From NCBI GenBank assembly GCA_963713355.1, contig CAVQLK010000008.1:1-64000 (forward strand): a DNA stretch of 64,000 bases, given 5' to 3'. The notes beneath the pieces are model-generated. The model worked only from the letters and a program-made list of their open reading frames with translations. It was not told the origin of the DNA and did no database searches. Positions 54,701 through 63,087 of the stretch are shown one piece after another. Position 1 is the first letter of the stretch; each line of letters begins with the position of its first letter. The translations under genes and the position numbers were made by a program. The DNA is from FEN-1219 sp963713355 (GTDB lineage Bacteria > Pseudomonadota > Gammaproteobacteria > Steroidobacterales > Rariloculaceae).

Positions 54701-56009
54701 CGTGCTGCCGGCGCTCGCGGCGCTCGAGCAGCAAGGCACGGCGATGCGCGGCACGTTCACGTCGAGCACCGGCACCGCCGCCCCCGGCGAGGAGTGGTGC
54801 GAGCGGCGCCTGCTCGCGCGCATCCATCGCTACACGTTGAAGCGCCTGCGCAACGAGATCGAACCCGCGACGCTGTCCGACTTCCAGCGCTTCCTGTTCC
54901 ACTGGCAGGGCTTGGGAGGCGAGCGGCGGCAAGGGCGCGAGGCGCTCGGCGCCGTGCTCGGCGAGCTGCAAGGCCTCGCGCTGCCGGCCGCGCTCTGGGA
55001 CCGCGAGGTGCTGCCGGCGCGCATTGCCGATTACAGCGCGTCATTGCTCGATCAGCTGTCGGCGGCCGGCGAGGTCGTTTGGTGGCGGCCGAGGCCAAGC
55101 GGCGCGCTGCCGGGAGCGCGCGCGACGACGGTTGCGACGTCGCCGATCGCGCTCGTGCCGCGAGCGTCGCTCGCGCTATGGCGGTCGCTCGGCTCGTTCG
55201 ATCCCGTTCAAGGCATGTCGGGCGCCGCGGAGCGCGTCGTGCAAGCGCTGCGCGAACGCGGCGCGCTGTTCTTCGTCGAGATCGTGCAGACGAGCGGCCT
55301 GCTGCGCGTGCAAGCCGAAGAGGCGCTTGGAGAGCTCGTCGCGCGCGGCCTCGTGACGGCCGACTCGTTCGCGGGACTGCGCGCCGTGCTGACGCCGCAG
55401 AGCCGGCGCCGCGGCTTCCGCGGCCGCAGCCGCTTGCGCGGCAGCAGCGGCTTCGATGCCGCAGGAAGGTGGGCGCTGCTGCCGCCTCGCACGACACCGC
55501 GCTCTGGAACGGACCCCGAAGCGCTCGAGCACGTCGCGAAGACGCTGCTGCGCCGCTACGGCGTCATGTGCCGGCGCCTGCTCGTGCGTGAGCCGCTCGC
55601 CCCGAGCTGGCGCGAGCTGTTGCCGTTCTACCGCACGGCCGAGGCGCGCGGCGAGATCCGCGGCGGCCGCTTCATCGAGCCGTTCGGCGGCGAGCAGTTC
55701 GCGCTGATCGAGGCCGTCGAGGAGCTGCGCCGCCTGCGCCGCCAGCAGGACGCGAACGAATGGGTCGTGCTTGCGGCCGCCGATCCCGTGAATCTCTTTG
55801 GCATCACGGACGAAGTGCCGCGGGCGGCGGCTCCGAACCGGCGCCTCGTGTTTCGTAACGGCGCAGCCGTCGCCGCCGGCGCGCGCGGGAACCCCATCGA
55901 ATGGCTTGCCGAGCTCGATGGCGCCGCCCGGCGCGAGGCCGAGCAGCTGCTCGCGGGTGACGGCAACCCGCCGCCGGGGCGGCGCTCGGCCGCTTCTTGG
56001 TCGCGGTAA
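51701..56009 (+). CDS. lhr: Lhr-like ATP-dependent helicase, one frameshift
   Basis: About 1,435 residues from ATG 51701; E. coli Lhr has 1,538. N-terminal helicase core: Q-motif TSVQLKAWDAI, Walker A PTGSGKT (K48), VDEIHALAGNKRGAHLA (D167-E-I-H170), ISATT, TLVFVNTRRHAE, ATASLELGIDIGDVDLV and QRVGRSGHG. Then the winged helix and Lhr-core beta-barrel (FRRFNFELQAAALEDSIVLS-type block), and a long C-terminal region ending near NPIEWLAELDGAARREAE. The frame changes at about 53450 (ETIARAA to LLDREGAEGAVRWL). Lhr unwinds DNA and RNA:DNA hybrids 3' to 5' in repair. Since Lhr is a conserved full-length family and only one base separates the frames, a sequencing indel is more probable than inactivation. 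Confidence 0.92.
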
Positions 56010-56115
56010 GGCGGCACCGCCCGTAACAAATTCCACGGCCAGCCGTAATTCATGACGCGGGATGGCACCTTTCCGGTGGCATAACTAGAATCGCGCGTTC
56101 CTAGGGGGAACGTTC

Positions 56116-57378
56116 GTGTCGTTCGACCAAAACACGCTGGACAGCCTGAAGATCGACCGCGCCGCGCCGAGCCGGCCGTCGTCGGGGGCTCGCGGCTGGA
56201 CGGTCGCGCTCGTGCTCATGGCTGCCCCGGCGGTCGGCGCGGCGTACTGGTTCTTGTTGCGCGCGCAACCGCTCGAGGTCGAGCTCGCGACGGCGGTCGC
56301 GGCGCCAGTCACGAGCAGTGGCGCGCGGGCGGGCGCCGCGGTGCTGAATGCCTCGGGTTACGTCGTCGCGCGGCGCGAAGCGACCGTGTCGGCGAAGGTC
56401 ACGGGGAAGATCGCGTCCGTGTTGATCGAAGAGGGCATGGTCGTCGAGGAAGGCCAGCTTCTGGCGCAGCTCGACGACCAGACGCTTCGCCCGCTGCTCG
56501 AGCTCGCCGAGACGCAGCTCGAAGCCTCGCGCGCCGAGCTCGCCGAGGTCGTCGTGCGCCGCTCCGAAGCCGAGCGCGAGCAGCGCCGGCTCGAGCGGTT
56601 GCGAACCGAGAACCTGAGCAGCGAGCGCGACGTCGATCGAGCACAGTCCGAGGTTGCCGCCCTCGCGGCGCGTTTCGCGCGCCTCGAGCGCGCCGTCGAC
56701 GTCGCCGAAGCCACCGTAGCCGTGCGCGCGCAAGAGATCGAGGATCTCGAGGTGCGCGCGCCGTTCGCAGGTGTCATCGTCTCGAAAGACGCTCAGCCCG
56801 GCGAGATGGTGTCGCCGATCTCGGCCGGCGGCGGCTTCACGCGAACGGGTATCGCGACGCTCGTCGACCTGGACTCGCGCGAGATCGAGGTCGACGTCAA
56901 CGAGTCGTTCATCAATCGCGTGCAGGCGGGGCAAAAAACCGAAGCCACGCTCGACGCGTATCCCGACTGGGTCATCGCGAGCCACGTCATCAACATCGTG
57001 CCGACGGCCGACCGCCAGAAGGCGACCGTCAAGGTGCGCATCGCCTTCGACGAGCTCGACCCGCGGATCCTCTCGAACATGGGCGTCAAGGTGACGTTCC
57101 TCGACTCGGGCGGCAACGACGAGCCGAGCACGGGGTCCGGCGCCGCGCCGGCGCGGCCCGGTGTGCGCTTGCCGGCGAGCGCTGTCTCACGCGACGGCAA
57201 TACGAGCTACGTCTGGCGGGTGCGCAACGATCGTGCCGAGCGCGTCGCGGTTCGTGTCGGCGCGGAACGCGCGGGCGAGGTCGAGATATCGGCGGGTATC
57301 AACGCGGGCGACGTCGTGGTCGCCGGGCCGCCGGCGGAGCTGACCGAAGGTTCCGCCGTCGAGGCGGCCGCGCGCTGA
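56116..57378 (+). CDS. MacA/HlyD-type periplasmic adaptor of an ABC exporter
   Basis: 420 residues from GTG 56116 (AGGGGGAA at 56103-56110). Single TM (GWTVALVLMAAPAVGAAYWF), then beta-barrel and lipoyl halves split by a helical hairpin: SAKVTGKIASVLIEEGMVVE, two long helices (LAETQLEASRAELAEVVVRR, AALAARFARLERAVDVAEAT), then VRAPFAGVIVSKDAQPGEMV and a membrane-proximal domain. It bridges the inner-membrane permeases to an outer membrane channel, which is not encoded here. First gene of a four-gene operon running to 60565. Confidence 0.9.
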   Translation: MSFDQNTLDSLKIDRAAPSRPSSGARGWTVALVLMAAPAVGAAYWFLLRAQPLEVELATAVAAPVTSSGARAGAAVLNASGYVVARREATVSAKVTGKIASVLIEEGMVVEEGQLLAQLDDQTLRPLLELAETQLEASRAELAEVVVRRSEAEREQRRLERLRTENLSSERDVDRAQSEVAALAARFARLERAVDVAEATVAVRAQEIEDLEVRAPFAGVIVSKDAQPGEMVSPISAGGGFTRTGIATLVDLDSREIEVDVNESFINRVQAGQKTEATLDAYPDWVIASHVINIVPTADRQKATVKVRIAFDELDPRILSNMGVKVTFLDSGGNDEPSTGSGAAPARPGVRLPASAVSRDGNTSYVWRVRNDRAERVAVRVGAERAGEVEISAGINAGDVVVAGPPAELTEGSAVEAAAR

Positions 57379-57381
57379 GTG

Positions 57382-57405
57382 TCGATCTGGGCCCGCCCAG
57401 ATCGA
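57382..57405. promoter_or_regulatory. Perfect 10-bp hairpin in the exporter operon
   Basis: TCGATCTGGG (57382-57391), loop CCCG, CCCAGATCGA (57396-57405), between the adaptor stop and the ATPase start. No T-run follows, so an mRNA processing, stability or protein-binding site is more likely than a terminator. Confidence 0.55.
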
Positions 57406-57434
57406 CCGAGGAAGAGGACAAGGGAGAACGAGCG

Positions 57435-58133
57435 ATGATCGAGAAAAAGGTGCTGGTCCGAATTCGCGGCCTCACCAAGGACTACAAGCGCGGCGTCGAG
57501 ACCGTGCACGTGCTGCAGGCGCTCGATCTCGACATCCGCGAGGGCGACTTCCTCGCGCTGATGGGGCCGTCGGGCTCGGGCAAGTCGACGCTGCTGAACC
57601 TGATCGGCGGCCTGGACCGCCCCAGTCAAGGCCAGATCGAGGTCGCCGGGCAACGCATCGATTCGATGGGCGACGGCGCGCTCGCGCGTTGGCGCGCGAA
57701 CAACGTGGGGTTCATTTTCCAGATGTACAACCTGCTGCCCGTGCTCTCGGCCGAGCGCAACGTCGAGCTGCCGCTGCTGCTGACGCGCCTGTCGCGCGGC
57801 GAGCGGCGCAAGCGCGTCGACGCGGCCCTCCAGCTCGTGGGCCTGAGCGACCGCGCGAAGCACAAGCCGCGTGAGCTCTCGGGCGGCCAGGAGCAGCGCG
57901 TCGGCATCGCGCGCGCGATCGTGTCCGACCCGACCCTGCTCCTATGCGACGAGCCGACGGGCGATCTCGACCGGAAGTCCGGCGACGAGGTCCTGAATCT
58001 CCTGCAAGCGCTGAACCAGCGGCACGGCAAGACGATCGTCATGGTGACGCACGATCCGCACGCCGCGGTGCGCGCCTCGCACACGTTGCACCTCACGAAG
58101 GGGCAACTGACGCGCGAGCCGGAAGCAGCCTGA
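57435..58133 (+). CDS. ABC transporter ATP-binding protein (MacB/LolD type)
   Basis: 232 residues from ATG 57435 with GGGAGAA upstream. Walker A GPSGSGKST (44-52), Q-loop FIFQMYNLLPVLSAERNVEL, signature LSGGQEQR (the usual Q-Q-R is Q-E-Q-R here), Walker B LLLCDEPTGDLD and H-loop MVTHDP. The QMYNLLP loop and spacing place it in the LolD/MacB/FtsE branch that energises FtsX-type permeases, fitting the two permease genes directly downstream. Confidence 0.93.
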   Translation: MIEKKVLVRIRGLTKDYKRGVETVHVLQALDLDIREGDFLALMGPSGSGKSTLLNLIGGLDRPSQGQIEVAGQRIDSMGDGALARWRANNVGFIFQMYNLLPVLSAERNVELPLLLTRLSRGERRKRVDAALQLVGLSDRAKHKPRELSGGQEQRVGIARAIVSDPTLLLCDEPTGDLDRKSGDEVLNLLQALNQRHGKTIVMVTHDPHAAVRASHTLHLTKGQLTREPEAA

Positions 58134-58192
58134 CGCGGGCAGGGATGCCCGCGGTAGAGCAACGCAGGGAGCAGTTGCCGAGGAGCCGTCGC

Positions 58193-59356
58193 ATGTTGAA
58201 GTTCCTACCGCTGTTCTTCGCGAACCTGGGCAGGAAGCCCGTGCGGACGACACTGACCGTCGCGTCGATCGTCGTCGCCTTCCTGCTTTTTGGTTTGCTG
58301 AAGACGATGGAAGGGGCGCTGTCGCTCGCCGCGGATCTCGCGGGCGTCGATCGGCTCGCGACGATGCACAAGGTGTCGATGATCCAGACGTTTCCGATCA
58401 GCTACGTGAATCGAATTCGCGGCGTCGACGGCATCGTCGAGGTGGCGCCGTTCACCTGGCTCGGCGGGATCTACCAGGACGAGCGCAATCAAATCGCGGC
58501 GCAGGGCACCGACCCCGAAACGTTCTTGAAGGTTTACTCGGAGTACAAGCTTCCGCCGGAGCAACTCGCCGACTGGTTTTCGGATCGCGGCAGCGCGATC
58601 GTCGGCAAGACGCTCGCGGGACGGTTCGGCTGGAAGGTCGGTGACACCGTGCCTATCCGCTCGGCCTTTTTCAGGAAGACCGACGGCAGCGATACGTGGG
58701 ACATGCGGCTCGCGGGAATCTACGAGACGACGAACGGCGACAACTCGAGCCTGTTTTTCCACATCGACTATGTCAACGAGTCGCTGGCCGAGAACAGCGG
58801 AGCGCGCGACTCGATCATGTTCATCGTCACCAAGATCGCGAATCCGGCCGAGTCGGACAAGGTCTCCGCGGCGGTCGACGCGCTGTTCGCGAACTCGCCG
58901 GCCGAGACGAAGACCGCGACGGAGCGCGCGTTCATCCAGGGCTACGCGAATATGATCGGCGACATCGGGACGATCGTCACGGCCGTCGCGAGTGCCGTGT
59001 TCTTCACGATGCTGCTCGTGACGGGCAACACGATGGCGCAGTCGGTGCGTGAGCGCACCAACGAGATGGCCGTGCTGAAGACGCTCGGCTATTCGAAGCG
59101 CGTCGTCGCAGGCCTCGTGCTCACGGAGTCGTTCGTCATCACGGCGCTCGGCGGCGCCATCGGGCTCGGGCTCGCAGCGCTGGCGGCGGAATCGATGGGC
59201 GCAGCGCTCGCGCAGTTCTTCCCCGTGATCGGCATACCGTCGTCGACGTACGTCATCGGCGCCGCGCTCGTCGTGGTGTTGAGCGTGCTCGCGGCGCTGT
59301 TGCCGTCCGCCGAGGCCTGGCGCCTCCGGATCACGGACGCGCTGCGCAAGGCCTAG
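58193..59356 (+). CDS. FtsX-type ABC permease A
   Basis: 387 residues from ATG 58193 (AGGAG at 58180-58184). TM1 VRTTLTVASIVVAFLLFGLL, a periplasmic domain of about 230 residues (MacB_PCD), then three C-terminal TMs (AVASAVFFTMLLVTGNTMAQ, LVLTESFVITALGGAIGLGL, VIGAALVVVLSVLAALLPSA). The loop RERTNEMAVLKTLGYSKR is the coupling helix for the ATPase. Together with permease B forms the membrane core. Confidence 0.9.
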   Translation: MLKFLPLFFANLGRKPVRTTLTVASIVVAFLLFGLLKTMEGALSLAADLAGVDRLATMHKVSMIQTFPISYVNRIRGVDGIVEVAPFTWLGGIYQDERNQIAAQGTDPETFLKVYSEYKLPPEQLADWFSDRGSAIVGKTLAGRFGWKVGDTVPIRSAFFRKTDGSDTWDMRLAGIYETTNGDNSSLFFHIDYVNESLAENSGARDSIMFIVTKIANPAESDKVSAAVDALFANSPAETKTATERAFIQGYANMIGDIGTIVTAVASAVFFTMLLVTGNTMAQSVRERTNEMAVLKTLGYSKRVVAGLVLTESFVITALGGAIGLGLAALAAESMGAALAQFFPVIGIPSSTYVIGAALVVVLSVLAALLPSAEAWRLRITDALRKA

Positions 59357-59368
59357 GAGCGAAACGCG

Positions 59369-60565
59369 ATGCTCGGCAATTGGCTAGCTCAGATCGGCGC
59401 CGTCACCGTCATGAACTTGCGCAACGTGCGCGAGCGCCTGGGGTCGTCGCTCGTCGCGCTCCTCGGCGTAGCCGGAGTCGTCACCGTCGTCGTCGGCGTG
59501 CTGTCGATCAACGAAGGCTTCCGCGCCGTGCTGCAGCGTGCCGGCGCCGACGACGTCGCTATTGTCCTGCGCGGCGGCTCGACAGACGAGATGACGAGCG
59601 GGTTCGGGCTCGCCGAGACGCGCGTGATCGCCGACGCGGAGCAGATCGCACGAGACGGCAGCGGCCCGATCGTCTCGTCGGAGCTCTACGTCATCTTCGA
59701 CGTCCCGCTCAAGTCGACCGGCACCGCGGCGAACGTGCCGCTTCGCGGCGTCAACGCGGCCGCCGCGGCGAACCTGCGCCAAGGTTTCGAGATCACCGAA
59801 GGGCGTATGTTCACGCCCGGCACGTTCGAGGTCATCGTCGGCCGCGGCGCGGCGTCGGAGTTCTCAGGCGTCGAGGTAGGGGAAACGATCCGCGCCGGCA
59901 CGACGGCTTGGAACGTGGTCGGGCACTTTCGGGATCGCGGCAGCGTCGCCGAGTCGGAAGTCTGGACGGATGCGCCGGTGCTGCAGGGCGCCTACAACCG
60001 CGGCACGAGCTATCAGTCCGTGCGCGCCCGCCTCACGAGCCCGCAGGCGTTACAGGCCTTCAAGGACACGCTGACGAGCGACCCGCGTCTCAACGTCCGC
60101 GTCTTCACGGAGCGCCAGTACTACGAGGAGCAGTCGCGCACGATGACGGCGATCGTGGGTACCGTCGGTATGGTCATCGCGGTGCTCATGGGGTTGGGTG
60201 CCGTCTTCGCGGCGCTCAACACGATGTACTCGGCCGTCTCGACGCGCGCACGCGAGATCGCGACGCTGCGCGCGCTCGGCTTCGGCGCGTTCCCGGTCAT
60301 CGTTTCCGTGCTCGTCGAGGCTGCGTTGATCGGCGCCGCCGGGGGCGCGCTCGGCATGGCGATCGCGTATTTCGCGTTCAATGGCTTGCAAGCATCGACG
60401 CTGAACTTCTCGTCGTTCAGTCAGATCACGTTCGCGTTCACTGTGACGCCGCAGCTCGCGGTGCAGGGCCTCGTGTATGCGCTGATCTTGGGGTTGGTCG
60501 GCGGCTTGTTTCCGAGCATCCGCGCGGCCCGGCAGCCGATCATCAGGGGGCTGCGCGAGCTCTAA
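59369..60565 (+). CDS. FtsX-type ABC permease B
   Basis: 398 residues from ATG 59369, 12 bp after permease A, with AGGAG. Same topology: TM1 SLVALLGVAGVVTVVVGVLS, periplasmic domain (EMTSGFGLAETRVI through AAASEFSGVEVGETIRAGTT), then three TMs (GTVGMVIAVLMGLGAVFAAL, VSVLVEAALIGAAGGALGMA, GLVYALILGLVGGLFPSIRA) and coupling helix SAVSTRAREIATLRALGFGA. Two separate permease genes make this a heteromeric MacB-like exporter. Confidence 0.9.
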   Translation: MLGNWLAQIGAVTVMNLRNVRERLGSSLVALLGVAGVVTVVVGVLSINEGFRAVLQRAGADDVAIVLRGGSTDEMTSGFGLAETRVIADAEQIARDGSGPIVSSELYVIFDVPLKSTGTAANVPLRGVNAAAAANLRQGFEITEGRMFTPGTFEVIVGRGAASEFSGVEVGETIRAGTTAWNVVGHFRDRGSVAESEVWTDAPVLQGAYNRGTSYQSVRARLTSPQALQAFKDTLTSDPRLNVRVFTERQYYEEQSRTMTAIVGTVGMVIAVLMGLGAVFAALNTMYSAVSTRAREIATLRALGFGAFPVIVSVLVEAALIGAAGGALGMAIAYFAFNGLQASTLNFSSFSQITFAFTVTPQLAVQGLVYALILGLVGGLFPSIRAARQPIIRGLREL

Positions 60566-60617
60566 GCCCGTCGAGTGCCGCGGCCCCTGGCTTGGGCAAT
60601 CCCGCCGTTCCCACGCG

Positions 60618-60657
60618 TTGACAAGACGTTTATCGGTGTTTTATTATCGATAAACGT
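60618..60657 (+). promoter_or_regulatory. Promoter and inverted repeat of the DUF2975-HTH operon
   Basis: TTGACA (60618-60623), 18-nt spacer, TATTAT (60642-60647). Overlapped by an inverted repeat: ACGTTTATCG (60626-60635) and CGATAAACGT (60648-60657); the right arm also contains the perfect palindrome TTATCGATAA (60644-60653). A repressor bound here would cover both promoter boxes; the HTH protein encoded at 61248 is the natural candidate. Confidence 0.65.
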
Positions 60658-60695
60658 TAAAAAAGTAACGCCATACGGGGCGGGAGGAAGCGGCC

Positions 60696-61241
60696 ATGAG
60701 TCCACGAACTGAGGCGCGCCTCGAAAAGGTCAAGCGCATGAGCGACAGCGGCAGACGCGTATGTCTCTTGCTGATGGTCCTTCTCTCGCTAGCGGCCGCC
60801 GTGGAGGTGTTCGGGACGGTGGCAATGCCGGAGTCGCAGACGTGCGAGGTCGGCGGCTTGCGGCAACCGTGCACCGAGTTGCCGCCGGAAGTGGTGACGT
60901 TGACGGTCGTCGGCATGGTCGGCGCAGTCGCCCTCATTTTGACGGCGCTCTATCGTCTCGCGCGGCTGTTCCAGAACTACGCGCGCGGCGAGATTTTCAC
61001 GCGCGCGAGCGTCCGCGAGATTCGGTTCCTCGGTTACCTCGCGGTCGCCTCTGCGGTGTTCCAGGTCATGTTGTTCGTCGCCGCGCTCGTTCTGGTTGCC
61101 GAGGTCGGCGCCGAGTGGCCGGCCGAGCTACGGTTCGAGTTTCCCATCGGCACGCTCGTCATGGCCGCGTTCATCTTGCTGCTCTCCTGGGTCATGGATG
61201 TCGGAGCCGAGATGCGCGAAGAAAACGAGCTGACGGTGTAG
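60696..61241 (+). CDS. DUF2975 membrane protein
   Basis: 181 residues from ATG 60696. Four TMs: VCLLLMVLLSLAAAVEVFGT, VTLTVVGMVGAVALILTALY, FLGYLAVASAVFQVMLFVAA and FPIGTLVMAAFILLLSWVMD. The motif LFQNYARGEIFTRASVREIR between TM2 and TM3 is the conserved cytoplasmic loop of DUF2975. These proteins come as a pair with a small Cro/CI-type regulator, as here with a 6-bp gap, and probably sequester or sense for it. Confidence 0.88.
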   Translation: MSPRTEARLEKVKRMSDSGRRVCLLLMVLLSLAAAVEVFGTVAMPESQTCEVGGLRQPCTELPPEVVTLTVVGMVGAVALILTALYRLARLFQNYARGEIFTRASVREIRFLGYLAVASAVFQVMLFVAALVLVAEVGAEWPAELRFEFPIGTLVMAAFILLLSWVMDVGAEMREENELTV

Positions 61242-61247
61242 CTGAGC

Positions 61248-61511
61248 ATGGCCATCGTCGTGAACCTCGATGTCATGCTCGCGCGGCGGAAGATGCGGCT
61301 CGGCGCGCTCGCCGAGCAGGTCGGCATCACGCCGCAGAACCTTTCGGTGCTGAAGACGGGGCGCGCGAGAGCGATCCGCTTCTCGACGCTCGAAAAGCTC
61401 TGCGAAGCGCTCGAGTGCCAACCCGGCGACCTGTTCGAGTACCGTCCAGGCACCACCGCGCCGCCGCCGGCGGCCGAAGAGGAAGCCGAGGCCGAGGTCG
61501 AGCAGGCTTAG
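61248..61511 (+). CDS. Small Cro/CI-type HTH regulator (YozG-like)
   Basis: 87 residues from ATG 61248. HTH: LDVMLARRKMRLGALAEQVG, then ITPQNLSVLKTGRARAIRFS and LEKLCEALECQPGDLFEY, the HTH_26 pattern. An acidic, proline-rich tail of 20 residues follows. Partner of the DUF2975 membrane protein; most likely represses its own operon at the 60626-60657 repeat. Confidence 0.9.
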   Translation: MAIVVNLDVMLARRKMRLGALAEQVGITPQNLSVLKTGRARAIRFSTLEKLCEALECQPGDLFEYRPGTTAPPPAAEEEAEAEVEQA

Positions 61512-61610
61512 CGCTCTCCGCAACGACGCATTCGTGGGCGATGACTCCGCGCGTGCGCTTTTTGGTAGGCTTGCCCTGCTCGATAGGGATCGAACAAGGA
61601 GAACAGGACC

Positions 61611-62027
61611 ATGGCTCAAACATTGACCGGCGGCTGCCTCTGCGGCGCCGTGCGTTACAAGGTCTCGGCGGATCTGATTTTCAGCGGCAAGTGCTACTGC
61701 GAGGATTGCCGCAAGACGAGCGGCTCGGGCCACGGCTCGATCTATGCCGTGCCGGAGCAGGACGTCACGATCACCGGCAAGCTCACGGAATTCAAGAAGT
61801 CCGGCGGCAGCGGCCAGCCGATCACACGGCGGTTTTGCCCCGTGTGCGGCTCGAAGATCTCGGCGACGGCTGGTGTGATGCCGGGCGTCATGCTGATCAC
61901 TGCCTCCACCTTGGACGAGCCCGAAAAGTTCGTCTCGCAGATGAGCGTCTACACGTCGCGCGCGCCGAGCTGGGACCGGCCGCCGACCGATGCGCCGTGT
62001 TTTCCGGAGATGCCGCCGCAAGCCTGA
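61611..62027 (+). CDS. GFA family (CENP-V/GFA) zinc protein
   Basis: 138 residues from ATG 61611 (GGAGAA upstream). Cysteine ligands: GGCLCGAVRY (C9, C11), GKCYCEDCRKTSG (C28, C30, C33) and FCPVCGSKI (C83, C86), as in the GFA fold with two zinc sites. GFA itself was proposed to condense formaldehyde with glutathione, but most family members have unknown roles. Single gene, converging with the metallo-beta-lactamase gene. Confidence 0.9.
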   Translation: MAQTLTGGCLCGAVRYKVSADLIFSGKCYCEDCRKTSGSGHGSIYAVPEQDVTITGKLTEFKKSGGSGQPITRRFCPVCGSKISATAGVMPGVMLITASTLDEPEKFVSQMSVYTSRAPSWDRPPTDAPCFPEMPPQA

Positions 62028-62055
62028 CCGGGTTTGGCCCGGGAGGGACGGGACT

Positions 62056-62081
62056 GGGGACGGATTTATAGATCCGTCCCC
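62056..62081. terminator. Perfect 10-bp hairpin between convergent genes (REP-like)
   Basis: GGGGACGGAT (62056-62065), loop TTATAG, ATCCGTCCCC (62072-62081). It starts 28 bp after the GFA stop and the stop codon of the minus-strand gene lies in its loop, so it can serve both. This GGGACGG...CCGTCCC type is reminiscent of dispersed palindromes found in several Gammaproteobacteria. Confidence 0.6.
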
Positions 62082-63004
62082 TCTGAGAGGCCCGTCCCCT
62101 CCGCGAGGCTCTTGTAGGCGCGATCGAGAAAGAACGTCGTCGGGTTGCCGTAGCGCTCGTCCCACTCTTTCGTCGGCTGCGCGGCGATGACTTGCTGGAG
62201 CGTCGCGCCGTCTGCGATCAACGCGGCGATTCGGCCGCGTACCGCCACGAGCATGTCGACGTAGCGCTCGAGGTCCGCGTACGTGGCCGTTGCGCCGTGG
62301 CCGGGCACGACGATCGTGCGTGCGTCGATGCGCTCGAGCACGGCGCGGCAGAACTCGATGACGCCGTCGAAGTCGCCGCCGTTGTCGACATCGGCGAAGG
62401 GATAGGCGGCCGATAGGAACACGTCGCCCATGTGCACGACGTTGTGCTCGCGCAAGATCACGGCGACGTCGCCGGCCGTGTGCGCCGGCGATGCGTGCAC
62501 CAGCTCGATGCGCTCGCCGTTGAGGTAGAGGTCGAGCCGGTCGTCGAACGTGACCGCGGGCCACGCAGCCGGCGGGAACGCCGGCTGATCGAGGATCGTG
62601 CGCACGACGTTGATCTTGTTGTCGCGCATGAGCATGGTCCGCGAGTTCGCGTGCGCGACGATCAACGTGCCGTCCGGGCCGAGCACTTTGTTGCCTTCGG
62701 AGTGATCGTCGTGCCAGTGCGTGTCGATTGCGTAGCGAATCGCCTCGCCGCCCAAACGCGCGATCTCCTCGCGGTAAAGCGGCACGTACTGCGAGTAGCC
62801 GGTGTCGACGACGAGCGCGCCGTCGTCGCCGAGCAGCACGAGCACATTGCCCGCGACCTGGCCGCCGCCCGTGCCGAGCAGCACGTGGAGGTCGGGCGCG
62901 AGCTGCTCGCGTGTGACCGTGGCCGGGCGCGGCGGCTCCTGCGCGTGCGCCGTTGCGGCGCACGTGACGACGAGCAGCGCCGTGAGGCAGTGTTTCGCTC
63001 TCAT
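62066..63004 (-). CDS. Metallo-beta-lactamase-fold hydrolase, secreted
   Basis: 312 residues from ATG 63004, signal peptide RAKHCLTALLVVTCAATAHA. Zinc motif THWHDDHSEGN intact (HxHxDH), followed by SPAHTAGDVAVIL (third His), FLSAAYPFADVDNGGDFDGV and VVPGHGAT (last His). Typical of the periplasmic quinoprotein-relay/SoxH-like or B3-like branch; substrate not known. The last residues (EGTGLSEGTDL) are encoded by the repeat at 62056-62100 and are probably a random extension of an older, shorter C-terminus. Confidence 0.85.
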   Translation of the reverse strand: MRAKHCLTALLVVTCAATAHAQEPPRPATVTREQLAPDLHVLLGTGGGQVAGNVLVLLGDDGALVVDTGYSQYVPLYREEIARLGGEAIRYAIDTHWHDDHSEGNKVLGPDGTLIVAHANSRTMLMRDNKINVVRTILDQPAFPPAAWPAVTFDDRLDLYLNGERIELVHASPAHTAGDVAVILREHNVVHMGDVFLSAAYPFADVDNGGDFDGVIEFCRAVLERIDARTIVVPGHGATATYADLERYVDMLVAVRGRIAALIADGATLQQVIAAQPTKEWDERYGNPTTFFLDRAYKSLAEGTGLSEGTDL

Positions 63005-63087
63005 GGCCGATTCTTGTACGTGTCGCCGCTCGCGACTGTCAACCGATCTGGGGCGTATACTCGGCCGCAAAACGCCGTGAGGTTCCT

